DNA of 32,783 nucleotides from Clostridiales bacterium (lineage in GTDB: Bacteria > Bacillota > Clostridia > Lachnospirales > Lachnospiraceae): contig JAAYNW010000051.1 in assembly GCA_012520655.1 (NCBI GenBank), forward strand, positions 1 through 32,783. Reading direction: 5' to 3'. The position numbers and the translations under genes are program-made. A model generated the notes under the pieces. That model did no database searches. It was not told the origin of the DNA and saw nothing but the letters and a program-made list of their open reading frames with translations. Below are positions 6,572-16,870 of this stretch, in pieces. The number at the start of each line of letters is the position of its first letter. Position 1 is the stretch's first letter.

Positions 6572-9500
6572 ATGAATATATGATTTTTTCCTTTACTCTT
6601 TTCCCTGTCAATTGCTCCAGGGCTCTCGCATAATAATCGAGCTGTTTTTTATACCTTTTTACCAGTTCCTCAGGTTTATTTACCTTGTCAGTCTTGTAAT
6701 CAGCCACTACCAGCTCTCCCGCTTCCTCAAAATAAACATCGATAATGCCTTGGATAAGTACCAATTCTTCTTTCGGGAATTTATCGTTCAGTTCACTTGC
6801 CGACAGCCCGAGAACAAAAGGCTGTTCCCTATACAGGCACCCATGTCTTTCCGCTTCAGCCATCCGCGCCGCAAGTCCGGTATTCATGAACTCTTCGATA
6901 GAAGACGCCGGAACCGCACGGGCATATTCTTTGCTGAGCAAACCATTACGCACCATTTCCTCCAATTGCCTGCCTGCGAATCCTTTACTCTTCACGCCGG
7001 CAAAATCTATAAGCTCCATGACCTTATGAAAAGCGCTTCCCCTTCCCGCTCCCCCCAGAGACTCTTCTTCCTGCATGAAACGCGGAATATAGGGAATGAC
7101 CTCTTCTTCCTCATACATTTTAGCCGAAAAATCCAACTCCTCTTGCTGCCCTGCTTTCTTCAATTCGGACACTGTTGTTTTCGTATATAAATCCTTCAGG
7201 TTCTCATGCTCATAGGTATAATTAAACATTTGTGACATATACGTCATCAGCCCTTTATCTGTAGGAAGCTGTCTGTCAAAAAGGCACAGCCTCCTTCTGG
7301 CGTCTTCGGTCCGTATCTGTTCCTTTATTTCTGCCTCCGCCAAATCCTCGTCGCTTATGACCTTTACCTTTATCTGCGCTGCTTCGCCATATAAGTTCGC
7401 CCTATGCAGTTCTCTTTCATACCCGGCTTCCTCCCATATTAAATCGAAGGAAGCATGTCTGACGAGGGACGGAAGAATAAAATCGAGAAAGCTTCCAGCT
7501 CCTGCCAACTCGCTGTAAAAAAGCTTAGGCTCCGCAGACATACGTACGGATACGAAGGAATTCAATTTGCTTTCCATATTATCGACCATCCCGGTCATTA
7601 TCAGCTTTTCTTTTGCACGGGTGAGCGCTACATACAACACCCGCAATTCTTCTCCAAGATTATCCAGTCGCATCTTTTCCGCTATGACATTTTTGCGAAG
7701 CGTCTTGCTCTGGAACCTGCTCTGCGGATCCACATAATCCACACCGATTCCCATATCCATATCAACAATCATTTTCCCATTTGTATCCATCATGTTAAAT
7801 CGTTTTGCCAGTCCGCAAACAAAGCAAATGGGGAATTCCAACCCCTTGCTTTTATGGATGCTCATGATTCTTACCACATCCGCATTCTCGTCCAGAATAT
7901 TCGCTTCTCCGTAATCCACATCGTATTTTTCCAACTGTTCCATATAACGAATAAAATGAAACAGGCCGTAATAGCTGGTCTGTTCGAAGGCAGCCGCTCT
8001 TTCCAGCAGAATTTCCACATTTGCTTTGCGCTGCTCCCCGCCCGGCAATGCCGTTACATAATGCAGATATCCGGTTTCCATAACGATGTCCCGCATCAGT
8101 TCATGAATTGGCATGTATATAGTCTTATCTCTGTATTCCTCCAAAAAAATGAGAAATCTTTTTATCTTCTCCTTTAATACCTCTTCCTCTGTTTCGAATT
8201 CTTTCAAGCAAAAATATAATTTTTTCTTCTTATCTTCAAATGCCGCGCGTATCCTCGCTATCTCGTCCTCATCGAAATTCCCGAAACAGGATTTCATCAC
8301 GCCGAACAATGGGATATCCTGCTGGGGATTATCAAGAACGCGCAGTAACTGCAGCAGGATCTGTATCTCCTTTGCCGCGAAATATCCCGTTTTCGATGCT
8401 ACGTGAGACGGAATTCCCTCCTCCTTTAACACGCTTTTAAAGTCCTCATCCCATCCTGCATTAGTGCGCAGCAGAATTACGATGTCTTTGTACCTCGCAG
8501 GTCTTAATTGTCCGCTTTCCTTATCGGTTACAGGAAAGTGTCCTACCAGTTCCTTGATACGCTTTGCTACAGCGCAAGCTTCCCTTTCTCTGACCGACAG
8601 CTCCGTTTCTTCCGCTTTTTCCCCTTCTTTCCTTATCAGCAGAAGCTCGGTACAGTTGGGAGAGATACCCTCCGCATCTTTTTCCAGTTCGGGATAAACA
8701 GCTCCCGGATACAGTGCCGCCCTTTCGTCGTACTCCACGCCGCCCAGCTTCTTCCCCATAATCTGTGCAAAGATATAGTTCACACTGTCTAGAATCTCCT
8801 TGCGGCTTCTAAAGTTCTTATGTAAATCAATTCTTCTCTCCGTATCCGAACCGGTCTGATAGGTATCGTATTTCTCCATGAATATCTCCGGTCTGGCCAG
8901 GCGGAACTTATAAATACTCTGTTTTACATCACCTACCATAAAGCGGTTATATGTCTTATCCGCTTCTCCCGAAACACTTTTTAATAAATATTCCTGCACC
9001 AGATTGCTATCCTGATATTCATCAATCAATATTTCAGTAAAAAAAGCACGGTAATCCAATGCTGTTTGCGTTGGCTCATATCCATTTTCCGTCTTTTTTA
9101 CCAATATAGATAGAGCAAGATGCTCCATGTCTGCAAAATCTATTATATTACTTTCCCTTTTTTTCCTGTCCAGAGCTTCCTTATAGTCGAGCGTCAGACC
9201 GATAAGCTCAGAAACCGCCGCATCGCTGCCTTTCATATATCTCAGCATCGTTTCCGGAGATGCCGGAAAATATTTATTGCATATGTTTTTCAGTATATCC
9301 TTGACTTCCTTACGGAGTCCCTGTACGATCTCTCTCTTCATCACAGATACACTCCCGTCCTTCTTCGAAGGAAGCCTGTCGAAGGACATTCCCCGAAAAA
9401 GCTCATATCCGTCTTCATATCGGGATATAGATACGAGTTTTAAAATCCGTTCCTTCTCTTTTTCCAAGACTTCACAGTACATATATGGGCCGTCGGGCTG

Positions 9501-10217
9501 TTCACAGATGGAAATGCACTCCTCTATTTTCCGCACACAATCCTCCATCATGTTTTTTACCTGTTCCATACAAAAGAAAAGCCAAGAGCCTTCCTTCGTC
9601 TCATCAAAAGAATCTATTTCATAATCGCTCTTGCGCTGCGCAAGCCACTCTTCCGGCCACGGATAGCTTTCCGCAAACTGATAGAGCTTCAAAATATACT
9701 CTTCTATGGCCCTGTCATGATTGCCGGTACTGAAATACTCCACACAGTGCAGAAAAGAGGCATCTCTTTCTTCAAATTTCCGTTCGAGGAGTTCGGACAT
9801 AACATCCTTTTTTAACAGCTTGAGTTCTCCTTCATCCGCCACACGGAAACCGGGATCCAGCCCTATATCATTGAAATTATTCCGTATCACAAACATACAG
9901 AAGCTATCGATAGTCGTAATCTGCGCATTATGAACAAGAGCCGCCTGCTTCTGCAAATGTTCGTTTCCCGGTTCCTCTTCCAGTCTTGCCGCAATCGCAT
10001 TTCCGATTCGCTCCCGCATCTCGGCCGCCGCCGCATTGGTAAAAGTCACCACCAAGAGTCTGTCGATATCCACAGGTCTTGATTCATCGCTTATCATCTT
10101 TACAATGCGTTCCACAAGCACGGCCGTCTTACCTGAGCCCGCTGCCGCAGATACCAATATATTGCACCCATGTGTATCAATAACTTCCCGCTGCTGTGGT
10201 GTATACGTTATCCCCAT
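6543..10217 (-). CDS. addA: ATP-dependent helicase/nuclease subunit A (AddA)
   Basis: AddA is the helicase-nuclease subunit of the AddAB complex, which resects double-strand breaks for RecA-dependent repair, the Firmicutes counterpart of RecBCD. The 1224-residue length is normal. The N-terminal Q motif (TPQQ) and Walker A AAGSGKT (Lys30) open a UvrD-type superfamily 1 helicase. Walker B is in ILIDEYQDSN and motif VI is near LYVALTRAKEKL. The C-terminal RecB-family nuclease shows GRGSAFHKVME, then GIIDVYF, then VADYKTDK with the catalytic Asp and Lys. The ATG at 10217 has AGGAG eight bases upstream. It lies four bases after addB, so the two subunits are cotranscribed. No frameshift or missing motif is seen. 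Confidence 0.97.
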   Translation of the reverse strand: MGITYTPQQREVIDTHGCNILVSAAAGSGKTAVLVERIVKMISDESRPVDIDRLLVVTFTNAAAAEMRERIGNAIAARLEEEPGNEHLQKQAALVHNAQITTIDSFCMFVIRNNFNDIGLDPGFRVADEGELKLLKKDVMSELLERKFEERDASFLHCVEYFSTGNHDRAIEEYILKLYQFAESYPWPEEWLAQRKSDYEIDSFDETKEGSWLFFCMEQVKNMMEDCVRKIEECISICEQPDGPYMYCEVLEKEKERILKLVSISRYEDGYELFRGMSFDRLPSKKDGSVSVMKREIVQGLRKEVKDILKNICNKYFPASPETMLRYMKGSDAAVSELIGLTLDYKEALDRKKRESNIIDFADMEHLALSILVKKTENGYEPTQTALDYRAFFTEILIDEYQDSNLVQEYLLKSVSGEADKTYNRFMVGDVKQSIYKFRLARPEIFMEKYDTYQTGSDTERRIDLHKNFRSRKEILDSVNYIFAQIMGKKLGGVEYDERAALYPGAVYPELEKDAEGISPNCTELLLIRKEGEKAEETELSVREREACAVAKRIKELVGHFPVTDKESGQLRPARYKDIVILLRTNAGWDEDFKSVLKEEGIPSHVASKTGYFAAKEIQILLQLLRVLDNPQQDIPLFGVMKSCFGNFDEDEIARIRAAFEDKKKKLYFCLKEFETEEEVLKEKIKRFLIFLEEYRDKTIYMPIHELMRDIVMETGYLHYVTALPGGEQRKANVEILLERAAAFEQTSYYGLFHFIRYMEQLEKYDVDYGEANILDENADVVRIMSIHKSKGLEFPICFVCGLAKRFNMMDTNGKMIVDMDMGIGVDYVDPQSRFQSKTLRKNVIAEKMRLDNLGEELRVLYVALTRAKEKLIMTGMVDNMESKLNSFVSVRMSAEPKLFYSELAGAGSFLDFILPSLVRHASFDLIWEEAGYERELHRANLYGEAAQIKVKVISDEDLAEAEIKEQIRTEDARRRLCLFDRQLPTDKGLMTYMSQMFNYTYEHENLKDLYTKTTVSELKKAGQQEELDFSAKMYEEEEVIPYIPRFMQEEESLGGAGRGSAFHKVMELIDFAGVKSKGFAGRQLEEMVRNGLLSKEYARAVPASSIEEFMNTGLAARMAEAERHGCLYREQPFVLGLSASELNDKFPKEELVLIQGIIDVYFEEAGELVVADYKTDKVNKPEELVKRYKKQLDYYARALEQLTGKRVKEKIIYSFGLKKEIMI

Positions 10218-10221
10218 ACCG

Positions 10222-13200
10222 CTATCTCCTATTTGCCTCTCTTATTTTATCCATAGCATCGCTCTCTTCCAGGTTCTCCAGCTTCCTATATCGATAACCG
10301 CTTATCCCTTCGTCAAACCCGCAGACACTGTGGTACACGCAATAATCGCAGGCGGTTCCCGCGCCTTGTTCACATGGATTGAGCTCTATGTTCCCCTGCA
10401 AAATATCCGTCCCTATCTGCTTTATTTTAAAGTTTACATAATTCGTAATCTCCTGCATGTCTTCTGCATTTATGACACTTGATTTCGCACTGAAGCTTCC
10501 GTCCTTTTTCCGTTCTACAGGCACAACATCAGACTTATCCGCAAATTCCTTATCGAGTAAACTGATAACTGTGTCATTTCGAGTGACTATACCGGTCATT
10601 CTAAGCTCCTTAAGCAGTCTTTCGTTGATTTCCTCCGGCGTTACCTCTTCATCAACTTTTACCATCGGATCTGACACATGATAATACAGCAGAGCCGCCG
10701 GCACAACTTCCTTATTAGGATATTTCTTCTTCTCTATCTCTACCGCAGCATTCATATAAACCACCAGCTGCAACTGCAGCCCGTAATAAAGAGCCGCTAA
10801 GTTAAATTTTTTATTTCCAGATTTATAATCAATCACCTTTACATAAACATGCTCTTCATCTTCATACGTGTCGATACGGTCAATCCGCCCTTGAAGTTTC
10901 ATCCTTTCCTTTTCCGACAGAGCAATGTTTACCGCCTCAAGGCTATCCGCCATTTGGAAAGACATCTCGAAATTTTCAGGTATAAAGCTACCTTTTTTCA
11001 GCTGATATTGCAAAGTAAGCACCGTACGTTTTAAAATGCGCCGCATCCTGTCTATGGCATATTCGTTCCTGGACGTACTATACAGTACCGTATTCCCGTA
11101 AGAGGCCGCATAAGCCTCTATCGCCTGAGACAGTATTTCTTCTGCCGCTTCCTCTCCGAAATCGAACCACGTATATCCTCGCTCCTGCAGCTTCCCTGCA
11201 AACAATTCCAGCACTCCGTGAAAAACATTTCCTATATCCACCGCTTCAAAGCTATACTCTTCCCTCTCTTCGAGCATAAGTCCGTACCGGAGAAAATGCG
11301 CATAAGCACACGCCGCATAAGTCTCTAGGCGGCTTACGCTGCTGATTAGCAGATTGCCGTATAGAGCTTCCGCCACTTCTCTACCAAGCTTTTTTTTCCG
11401 ATAGTAGGTAAACGCTGCTTCGACGAGTCTGTCGACCCGCCCTCTATATTCCTCGTCTTCATGAAAGGCACGGTAAATTGTAAAAAACTTCTTCTCCTCC
11501 TCTTCCAAACCTCCCGCTGCATAGTCACGCAGCATGCCCGTCAGTACGTCAAGTCCTGCCCGCTTCGTCTCCATCTTGCCTTCCATATCTTTCAGTTCCG
11601 GCTTCTCCGTTTTCAGGTGCGGAAACAATTTTCTTACCGTGTCGATTAAATATGCGGGGCGCATACTCTTGCCTTCACCGTTCACCTTACAGTAAGACAG
11701 ATATAGAAGCTCGGAGGGCTTCGTCATATTCATATACAGATACAGCCGTTGAATGTACATCTGCTGTCTGGGCGTAGGAGCCAGCGCATAGGGCGATGTC
11801 TGCAAAAACTCCCTGTCGATATCCGATATAATGCCACCCGTTCCGGCACTTTTTGGTATATTTCCATCATTAACCCCTATGAAAAAAAGTACTTTGATTT
11901 CCTTTAAACGAGTTCTCTCAATGTCGCCTACCACCACGCGGTCTACATTTTGAGGGATCATTCCTACCTCAATCTCGCCGAAGCCCGCATCTAAAATGTC
12001 TGCGAACTCCTTCATACTCATTTTCTCATCCGAAAGCAGGCTCTCTATCTGATCCAGAAGATCCATGACCAAACGATATATCTGCCCATACTCCTTAGCT
12101 CTCGCGGCTTCTCCTCGCGCTTCAAACATTTTCTCATACGCCGCAAGCTTCTCCTGTACCTTATTATCCGTTATAAATCCATACAATGCCCGTATTTTCT
12201 CTCCTACCGTCTCCGTTTTCAGAATGAGCGGCGACATCTGAGCGACGAATCTCTGCCGGATATCGTTCAAGCGGGCAAGTTCCTCTTCTTTGCCTGTCCC
12301 GCCGCCGTTTCCCGTAAAAATATCCATCCATCTCTTTTTACCCTTAATCCCTCGGGCGATTACGTAGTTCTCCAGCAGATCTGTCTCTTCCCTTTCAAAA
12401 CCGGCAAGTCCGCTTCGTAAATAATGAAACACGGATTGATAGGAAAAATTCTCCATAATGATCCTGAGCGCACTTCTGATATATTCTATAAACGGATTCA
12501 ACAGAATCCCTTTTGTCTTATCTATAAAAATCGGAATCTCATATTTAACGGCTTCTGTCTCCACGTGTCCCGCATAAGCCTCCAGATTTCCCGTCACAAT
12601 GGCAAAGTCCCGGTAACAATAGTGCTTCTCCCTAATCAACTGCCTGATTCGGATACACGCCTGGCGCACCTCTTCTCCCGGCGAAGAGGTCTCAAAAAGA
12701 TGCAGTGCCTTATTTTCCTTCTCATAGATCCTAGCAGGATACCGGAACAAGTATCTTTCCAAATGCCGCATTTCTTCATTGCCTCGAAATCTGGGCAGCT
12801 GTCCCTCCTTTAAGTACACATCGCTGCCGAAGGCAACCCCTACGTCCTTCGCTAACTTCCGTAAGTCCGCCACGGTCTTCTTGCTAAGGTAAAAAAGCTT
12901 CTGCTCTCCGTCCTGTTTATAAGGGTCCTCATTTCCGTCCATAACGACCGTAACGATTACCTCTCCGGCATACAGCATCAGCCTCTGTATCAATTTGTTC
13001 TGAATCGGTGTAAACCCTGTAAAACCGTCAAACGCTATGACGCTTCCTCGTATCATCTTTGATTTAGGAAGCATGTCACAAAGCAAATCCAGCGTCTCTT
13101 CCGTCGTAATATATTTGTCACGTATATATTTCAAAAAGCTGCTATACAGTATCTCCAAATCCTTCAGCTTGTGGTAAAGCGCTCCTCGCTTCTGCGCATA

Positions 13201-13632
13201 ATCCGCAAGCTCTCCCAATTCCTTTTCTCCGATTCCATACTGCATAAACTCAGAAATGGCGGACTTCACTTCATGGATGTACCCGATTTTTCTCAGATTG
13301 CTTCCGATTACGGGCATTTCCTCCCGTATATTCTCCGCTACCCTTCTAAGAACAAGACTTTTGCCGGTATCATCCAGCACTGCACGCCTATCCCCCCCTA
13401 CTTCATCCAGAATCCTGTGCGAAAGCCTTCCGAAGCTAAGGACATCGATATTCATAATCCCTTTATTCGGATGCGCTTTTACCAAGTCCATCTGCGTCTG
13501 CATGGTAAACTGATCCGGTACGATTACTAAAAAATTAGTTCCGGGTTCCTCCATACTTCGCCTCACAATTTCTTCATGCAGCTTTGTGCTCTTCCCCGCA
13601 CCTGAAGCTCCAAAGTAAAACCGCAATCCCAT
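10222..13632 (-). CDS. addB: ATP-dependent nuclease subunit B (AddB)
   Basis: AddB is the partner of AddA. Its helicase-like part recognises Chi and its C-terminal nuclease cuts the other strand. The N-terminal Walker A is FGASGAGKST. The iron-sulfur cluster ligands are visible: a first Cys in TYAACAYAHFL and a C-terminal group C-x8-C-x2-C-x5-C in NPCEQGAGTACDYC and the following residues. Between them the RecB-type nuclease core VIDYKSG is present. Two starts are possible. The ATG at 13641 has AGGAG only one base away, whereas the ATG at 13632 is ten bases from it and gives the family-like MGLRFYFGAS, so I use 13632 (1136 residues). addA follows immediately, and the NagD-like gene lies 38-47 bases upstream depending on the start chosen. 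Confidence 0.95.
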   Translation of the reverse strand: MGLRFYFGASGAGKSTKLHEEIVRRSMEEPGTNFLVIVPDQFTMQTQMDLVKAHPNKGIMNIDVLSFGRLSHRILDEVGGDRRAVLDDTGKSLVLRRVAENIREEMPVIGSNLRKIGYIHEVKSAISEFMQYGIGEKELGELADYAQKRGALYHKLKDLEILYSSFLKYIRDKYITTEETLDLLCDMLPKSKMIRGSVIAFDGFTGFTPIQNKLIQRLMLYAGEVIVTVVMDGNEDPYKQDGEQKLFYLSKKTVADLRKLAKDVGVAFGSDVYLKEGQLPRFRGNEEMRHLERYLFRYPARIYEKENKALHLFETSSPGEEVRQACIRIRQLIREKHYCYRDFAIVTGNLEAYAGHVETEAVKYEIPIFIDKTKGILLNPFIEYIRSALRIIMENFSYQSVFHYLRSGLAGFEREETDLLENYVIARGIKGKKRWMDIFTGNGGGTGKEEELARLNDIRQRFVAQMSPLILKTETVGEKIRALYGFITDNKVQEKLAAYEKMFEARGEAARAKEYGQIYRLVMDLLDQIESLLSDEKMSMKEFADILDAGFGEIEVGMIPQNVDRVVVGDIERTRLKEIKVLFFIGVNDGNIPKSAGTGGIISDIDREFLQTSPYALAPTPRQQMYIQRLYLYMNMTKPSELLYLSYCKVNGEGKSMRPAYLIDTVRKLFPHLKTEKPELKDMEGKMETKRAGLDVLTGMLRDYAAGGLEEEEKKFFTIYRAFHEDEEYRGRVDRLVEAAFTYYRKKKLGREVAEALYGNLLISSVSRLETYAACAYAHFLRYGLMLEEREEYSFEAVDIGNVFHGVLELFAGKLQERGYTWFDFGEEAAEEILSQAIEAYAASYGNTVLYSTSRNEYAIDRMRRILKRTVLTLQYQLKKGSFIPENFEMSFQMADSLEAVNIALSEKERMKLQGRIDRIDTYEDEEHVYVKVIDYKSGNKKFNLAALYYGLQLQLVVYMNAAVEIEKKKYPNKEVVPAALLYYHVSDPMVKVDEEVTPEEINERLLKELRMTGIVTRNDTVISLLDKEFADKSDVVPVERKKDGSFSAKSSVINAEDMQEITNYVNFKIKQIGTDILQGNIELNPCEQGAGTACDYCVYHSVCGFDEGISGYRYRKLENLEESDAMDKIREANRR

Positions 13633-13679
13633 CTTTGCCATACTCCTCTCTTTACCGACCTTTTCGTGCTTCTTTTTTT

Positions 13680-14504
13680 CTATAAATATGGAATTATTTC
13701 CTTTACTGAGCCAAAAATGAGATGGGGCTTTACCTCCGACTCCTGCGCATCCCTCATAGAAGCTTCCCCGCTCAGAACGAGAATGCTCTTTAACCCGTTA
13801 TTTCTTCCTGCCGCAATATCCGTATAGAGCCTGTCCCCCACCATTGCCACCTTCTGTCGCCGCGTTCCTATACGGGCAATCAGATAATCTATAATATCAC
13901 CGTTAGGTTTACCGATAATGCGATCGGGATACCGGAATGCAGAGGCATGAATAAAAGCATGAATAGCTCCTGCATCGGGAATAAAGCCTGTTTCCGTAGG
14001 ACAGTTATAATCCGGGTGAGTGGCTATATATGGCAATCCTGCCCGTACAAAATCACATACCTTGCACATCTTTTCATAAGTAAGCGAAGTGTCGAAGGCG
14101 GTCACTACTACCTCTGGCGTCTCGTCGTCAAGTAGGATGCCTTCGTTTTCAAACTCCTCGGTAAGTAATGAATTGCCCAGCAGAAATACCCGCTTCCCCG
14201 GAAAGTTCTTCTTCAGATAAAAAATTGTTGCCTGCCCCGAAGTTATTATTTTGTCCTTCTCTACCGTAAGACCCATGCGATGCAGCTTTTCCACGTACAC
14301 TTCTGCGTTCTTGGAAGAATTATTTGTCAGAAACACATAATTTCTACCCGATGCCTCAATCCTCTTTAGGAAATCCTCTGCTCCTTCTATCCACTTTTCT
14401 CCTAAATAGACGGTCCCATCCATATCCAGCGCAAAATATTCGATTTCCGAAAGAATCCCTTCTTTATCCGTGTTTACTTCCGGAAGTATTGTTAAATGGC
14501 TCAT
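13680..14504 (-). CDS. HAD-IIA family phosphatase (NagD/AraL-like)
   Basis: This is a cytosolic sugar- or nucleotide-phosphate phosphatase of HAD subfamily IIA, related to NagD, AraL and p-nitrophenyl phosphatases. Motif I is ALDMDGTVYLG with Asp27 and Asp29. Motif II is VFLTNNSS, the hallmark of this subfamily. Motif III Lys is in IIGKPNGD. Motif IV is VAMVGDRLYTDIAAG. The C2 cap lies between motifs II and III. The ATG at 14504 has AGGAG seven bases upstream. It is the first gene before addB-addA and probably shares their mRNA. The reason for pairing a metabolite phosphatase with DNA repair genes is unclear and may be accidental. The true substrate cannot be read from the sequence. Confidence 0.92.
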   Translation of the reverse strand: MSHLTILPEVNTDKEGILSEIEYFALDMDGTVYLGEKWIEGAEDFLKRIEASGRNYVFLTNNSSKNAEVYVEKLHRMGLTVEKDKIITSGQATIFYLKKNFPGKRVFLLGNSLLTEEFENEGILLDDETPEVVVTAFDTSLTYEKMCKVCDFVRAGLPYIATHPDYNCPTETGFIPDAGAIHAFIHASAFRYPDRIIGKPNGDIIDYLIARIGTRRQKVAMVGDRLYTDIAAGRNNGLKSILVLSGEASMRDAQESEVKPHLIFGSVKEIIPYL

Positions 14505-14557
14505 ATCACATCTCCTGGTTTTTAATAAGTAAATACCCGTTCCGGCATATATAGTTC

Positions 14558-14586
14558 ATTATACGTTCCCACGTCTTAAAAAACAA
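14558..14586 (-). promoter_or_regulatory. Probable promoter of the nagD-like/addBA operon
   Basis: On the minus strand TTGTTT (14581-14586) and a perfect TATAAT (14558-14563) are 17 bases apart. The -35 box falls in the T-run of the preceding terminator. The expected leader to the ATG at 14504 is about 45 bases. Confidence 0.5.
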
Positions 14587-14614
14587 GTAAGAGGGTGCTA
14601 CCACCCTCTTTTAC
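14580..14614 (-). terminator. Terminator after the chemoreceptor gene
   Basis: The minus strand reads AAGAGGGTG, a four-base loop GTAG, then CACCCTCTT, followed by ACTTGTTTTTT. The stem has nine pairs. It lies about 25 bases past the chemoreceptor stop codon and ends the histidine kinase to chemoreceptor operon. TTTTA on the plus-strand side makes weak reverse action possible. Confidence 0.75.
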
Positions 14615-14638
14615 TCCATTACATGTTTATTCTTATAT

Positions 14639-16804
14639 TTATATTTCCTCTGCTTCTATTTCCTCTACTTCTTTTTCCTCAGGTACCTCTTCCATTTCCT
14701 CCGGAGCATGTGTCTCCTCTTCTGTCTCTTCGGTTTCCTGCATTATCTCCGACACATGGAACGCGGCAATCGTCTCTTCCATTTCGTATACGATTTCCTT
14801 CAGCTTCACGCCGGCTTCCTGCAGTCCTTGCGTACTGAGGAGCATTCCTTCCGCAATTTGTGCCACTTCTTCCGTGCCGACCGCCCCATCCGATGTTGCT
14901 CTCTGAAGATTTTCGGTAATATTCATGATAATTCCGTTTTCTTTGCTGATATTCTCCGCTACTTCCGAGAATTGCTTTAATATTCCGTCGATGTTCTCCG
15001 CATCCTTGTGATATTGTTCGCTTATTTCCACCTGATGCTGGTAGGTCTTACGTACATTCGTGTCCATGTAGGATAGAACCTGTGTTGCACAGTCACACAA
15101 ATGCTTTACACTCTCTGTTACCGTATATGTAATCCTTTGAATTTCCCCGGCCGTATTCTTGGAGTTCTCAGCCAGCTTTCTTATTTCTTCGGCAACTACC
15201 GAAAATCCTTTTCCTGCCTGCCCTGCTCTTGCTGCTTCGATAGATGCATTGAGAGCGAGAAGGTTTGTAGACTCGGAAATTCCCAGTATCGCTTTTGTCA
15301 ATTCATTAATCTGCTCTACCTTATTGGAATTCTCGATTGCCTCTCCAAGGCGTTTTTTAGTGGAATCGATGAGAATCTCATTTTCTTTTTCCGCACTTTG
15401 CGATTCAATATTTAATTTCCTTGCCCGTTCATAGATTGCCGTTATATTGTCAATTCCTTCTTCATTCTTCTGCCCCATAACGGCAACGTACTCTTCCATG
15501 CGTTGTGAGGTTTCTCCCAAATTGTCTGCCATATTGGAGGTTTCCTCCATTCCGGCCGCAAGTTCCTGTGAAACGGAAGAAATATTGGTCACCATATTGT
15601 TGTATCCGTCGATAATATTGCCCAAATTCTCCGATGCTTCCTGAACCCCATCTCCCTCATGAGACATTTTCGAAATAACAAGTCCCATGGATTTCTGTAC
15701 ATCATCTATCGCTTTGGCTATTTTACCGATTTCATTTTTCTTATTAAGATATTTCGCATAATCATTTCCGGTAAAATCCCGCTCTTGCATCTTCTTTAAA
15801 TCGATGACCATTTCCTTAAGCGGATCGGATATTCTTTTGCTTATTATAAATGCAAAAATACAGACGAGCAGACTGACGAATAAGATAACAAAGAATGCGC
15901 TTCTTTGCATCGATACAACTCCGCTTTCCACTTCGGAAACCGGTGCGCAAAGCACGAGTGTATACCCGTTGTTCAGCTTCACAAAGCTTACCAGCGACTC
16001 CGTGCCTCCCAGATTCATTTCCACCACACCGGCGCTGTTTGCCTGCAGTGCATCCATTAAATCGGTATAACCGACACTTTCCAGCGTATCCGCTATCGTA
16101 TAACTTTCATCCACTAAAAACTGCTGGTTAGTATTGAGCAAAAATGCTCTTCCCGTATCATATATGGAAATCCCTTTTATCATATCGGACATATTATTAA
16201 AATCCACATCAACACCGATGATTCCAACCGACTTTCCGTCCACAGATACCGGTTCACAGCGACTTACACACGTCTTGTCAAAAATTTCTTTATAGTACGG
16301 GTCCAGCCAGATTGCTTCGCCTGCAGTCTCCGTTTGATAGTACCATTCCCAATTCTGGGCGCGGCTCATAAAATTGTCATATTCCGCTGCCGTATCTATT
16401 TCCACCATTTTTCCCTGGCTGTACCAAGTGCCTGTAATTCCTGCCTGTTCCTTGGGATCGCTGAAAGCATACATGCTCTCCACTTCCGGATGCAATTCCG
16501 TAATGCGCTGTAAATAGCCACCCAGCTTCTTCATATAGGCTTTATTGTAAGCTTTATCGCTGAGACGTATCGGCTCATAAGTGCCCACAATATACGACGA
16601 AATACTCTCTGCAAGGCTTTCGAGATTCTGATACTGCATATTGATATCGCCCGCGTACTGCAGCGACATGGCACTCAGTTTTTCCGTTGCCTCCTGATTG
16701 ATTTCCTCCACAGCTATTTTCGTGCTGATCGAGCCTACCGCAATTGATGCAATAATAACGCAAGCAACGATAGAAACAATAATCGATGTAGAAATTTTAC
16801 GCAT
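14639..16804 (-). CDS. Methyl-accepting chemotaxis protein with dCache sensor and acidic tail
   Basis: This membrane chemoreceptor controls CheA and so flagellar rotation in response to an outside ligand. A TTG at 16819 opens a longer frame, but GGGAGG lies inside it, seven bases before the ATG at 16804, giving 721 residues. The order is: transmembrane helix near 5-27; extracellular double Cache domain near 30-295 with the typical GIIGVDVDF strand; second membrane helix near 300-322; HAMP from 322; and the coiled-coil signalling domain. The conserved tip ([18 protein letters not shown]) is near 511-530. The last 35 or so residues are very rich in Glu, which is unusual. The Arg that precedes WY in amino-acid-sensing dCache receptors is not at that position (the motif reads NWEWY). 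It is the last gene of a sensory operon, 66 bases after the response regulator. Confidence 0.93.
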   Translation of the reverse strand: MRKISTSIIVSIVACVIIASIAVGSISTKIAVEEINQEATEKLSAMSLQYAGDINMQYQNLESLAESISSYIVGTYEPIRLSDKAYNKAYMKKLGGYLQRITELHPEVESMYAFSDPKEQAGITGTWYSQGKMVEIDTAAEYDNFMSRAQNWEWYYQTETAGEAIWLDPYYKEIFDKTCVSRCEPVSVDGKSVGIIGVDVDFNNMSDMIKGISIYDTGRAFLLNTNQQFLVDESYTIADTLESVGYTDLMDALQANSAGVVEMNLGGTESLVSFVKLNNGYTLVLCAPVSEVESGVVSMQRSAFFVILFVSLLVCIFAFIISKRISDPLKEMVIDLKKMQERDFTGNDYAKYLNKKNEIGKIAKAIDDVQKSMGLVISKMSHEGDGVQEASENLGNIIDGYNNMVTNISSVSQELAAGMEETSNMADNLGETSQRMEEYVAVMGQKNEEGIDNITAIYERARKLNIESQSAEKENEILIDSTKKRLGEAIENSNKVEQINELTKAILGISESTNLLALNASIEAARAGQAGKGFSVVAEEIRKLAENSKNTAGEIQRITYTVTESVKHLCDCATQVLSYMDTNVRKTYQHQVEISEQYHKDAENIDGILKQFSEVAENISKENGIIMNITENLQRATSDGAVGTEEVAQIAEGMLLSTQGLQEAGVKLKEIVYEMEETIAAFHVSEIMQETEETEEETHAPEEMEEVPEEKEVEEIEAEEI

Positions 16805-16870
16805 TTCATTTCCTCCCAATATTAATTTTCAATTACGGTTTGGGGGAAATCATTGGCACTCGGATTTATT

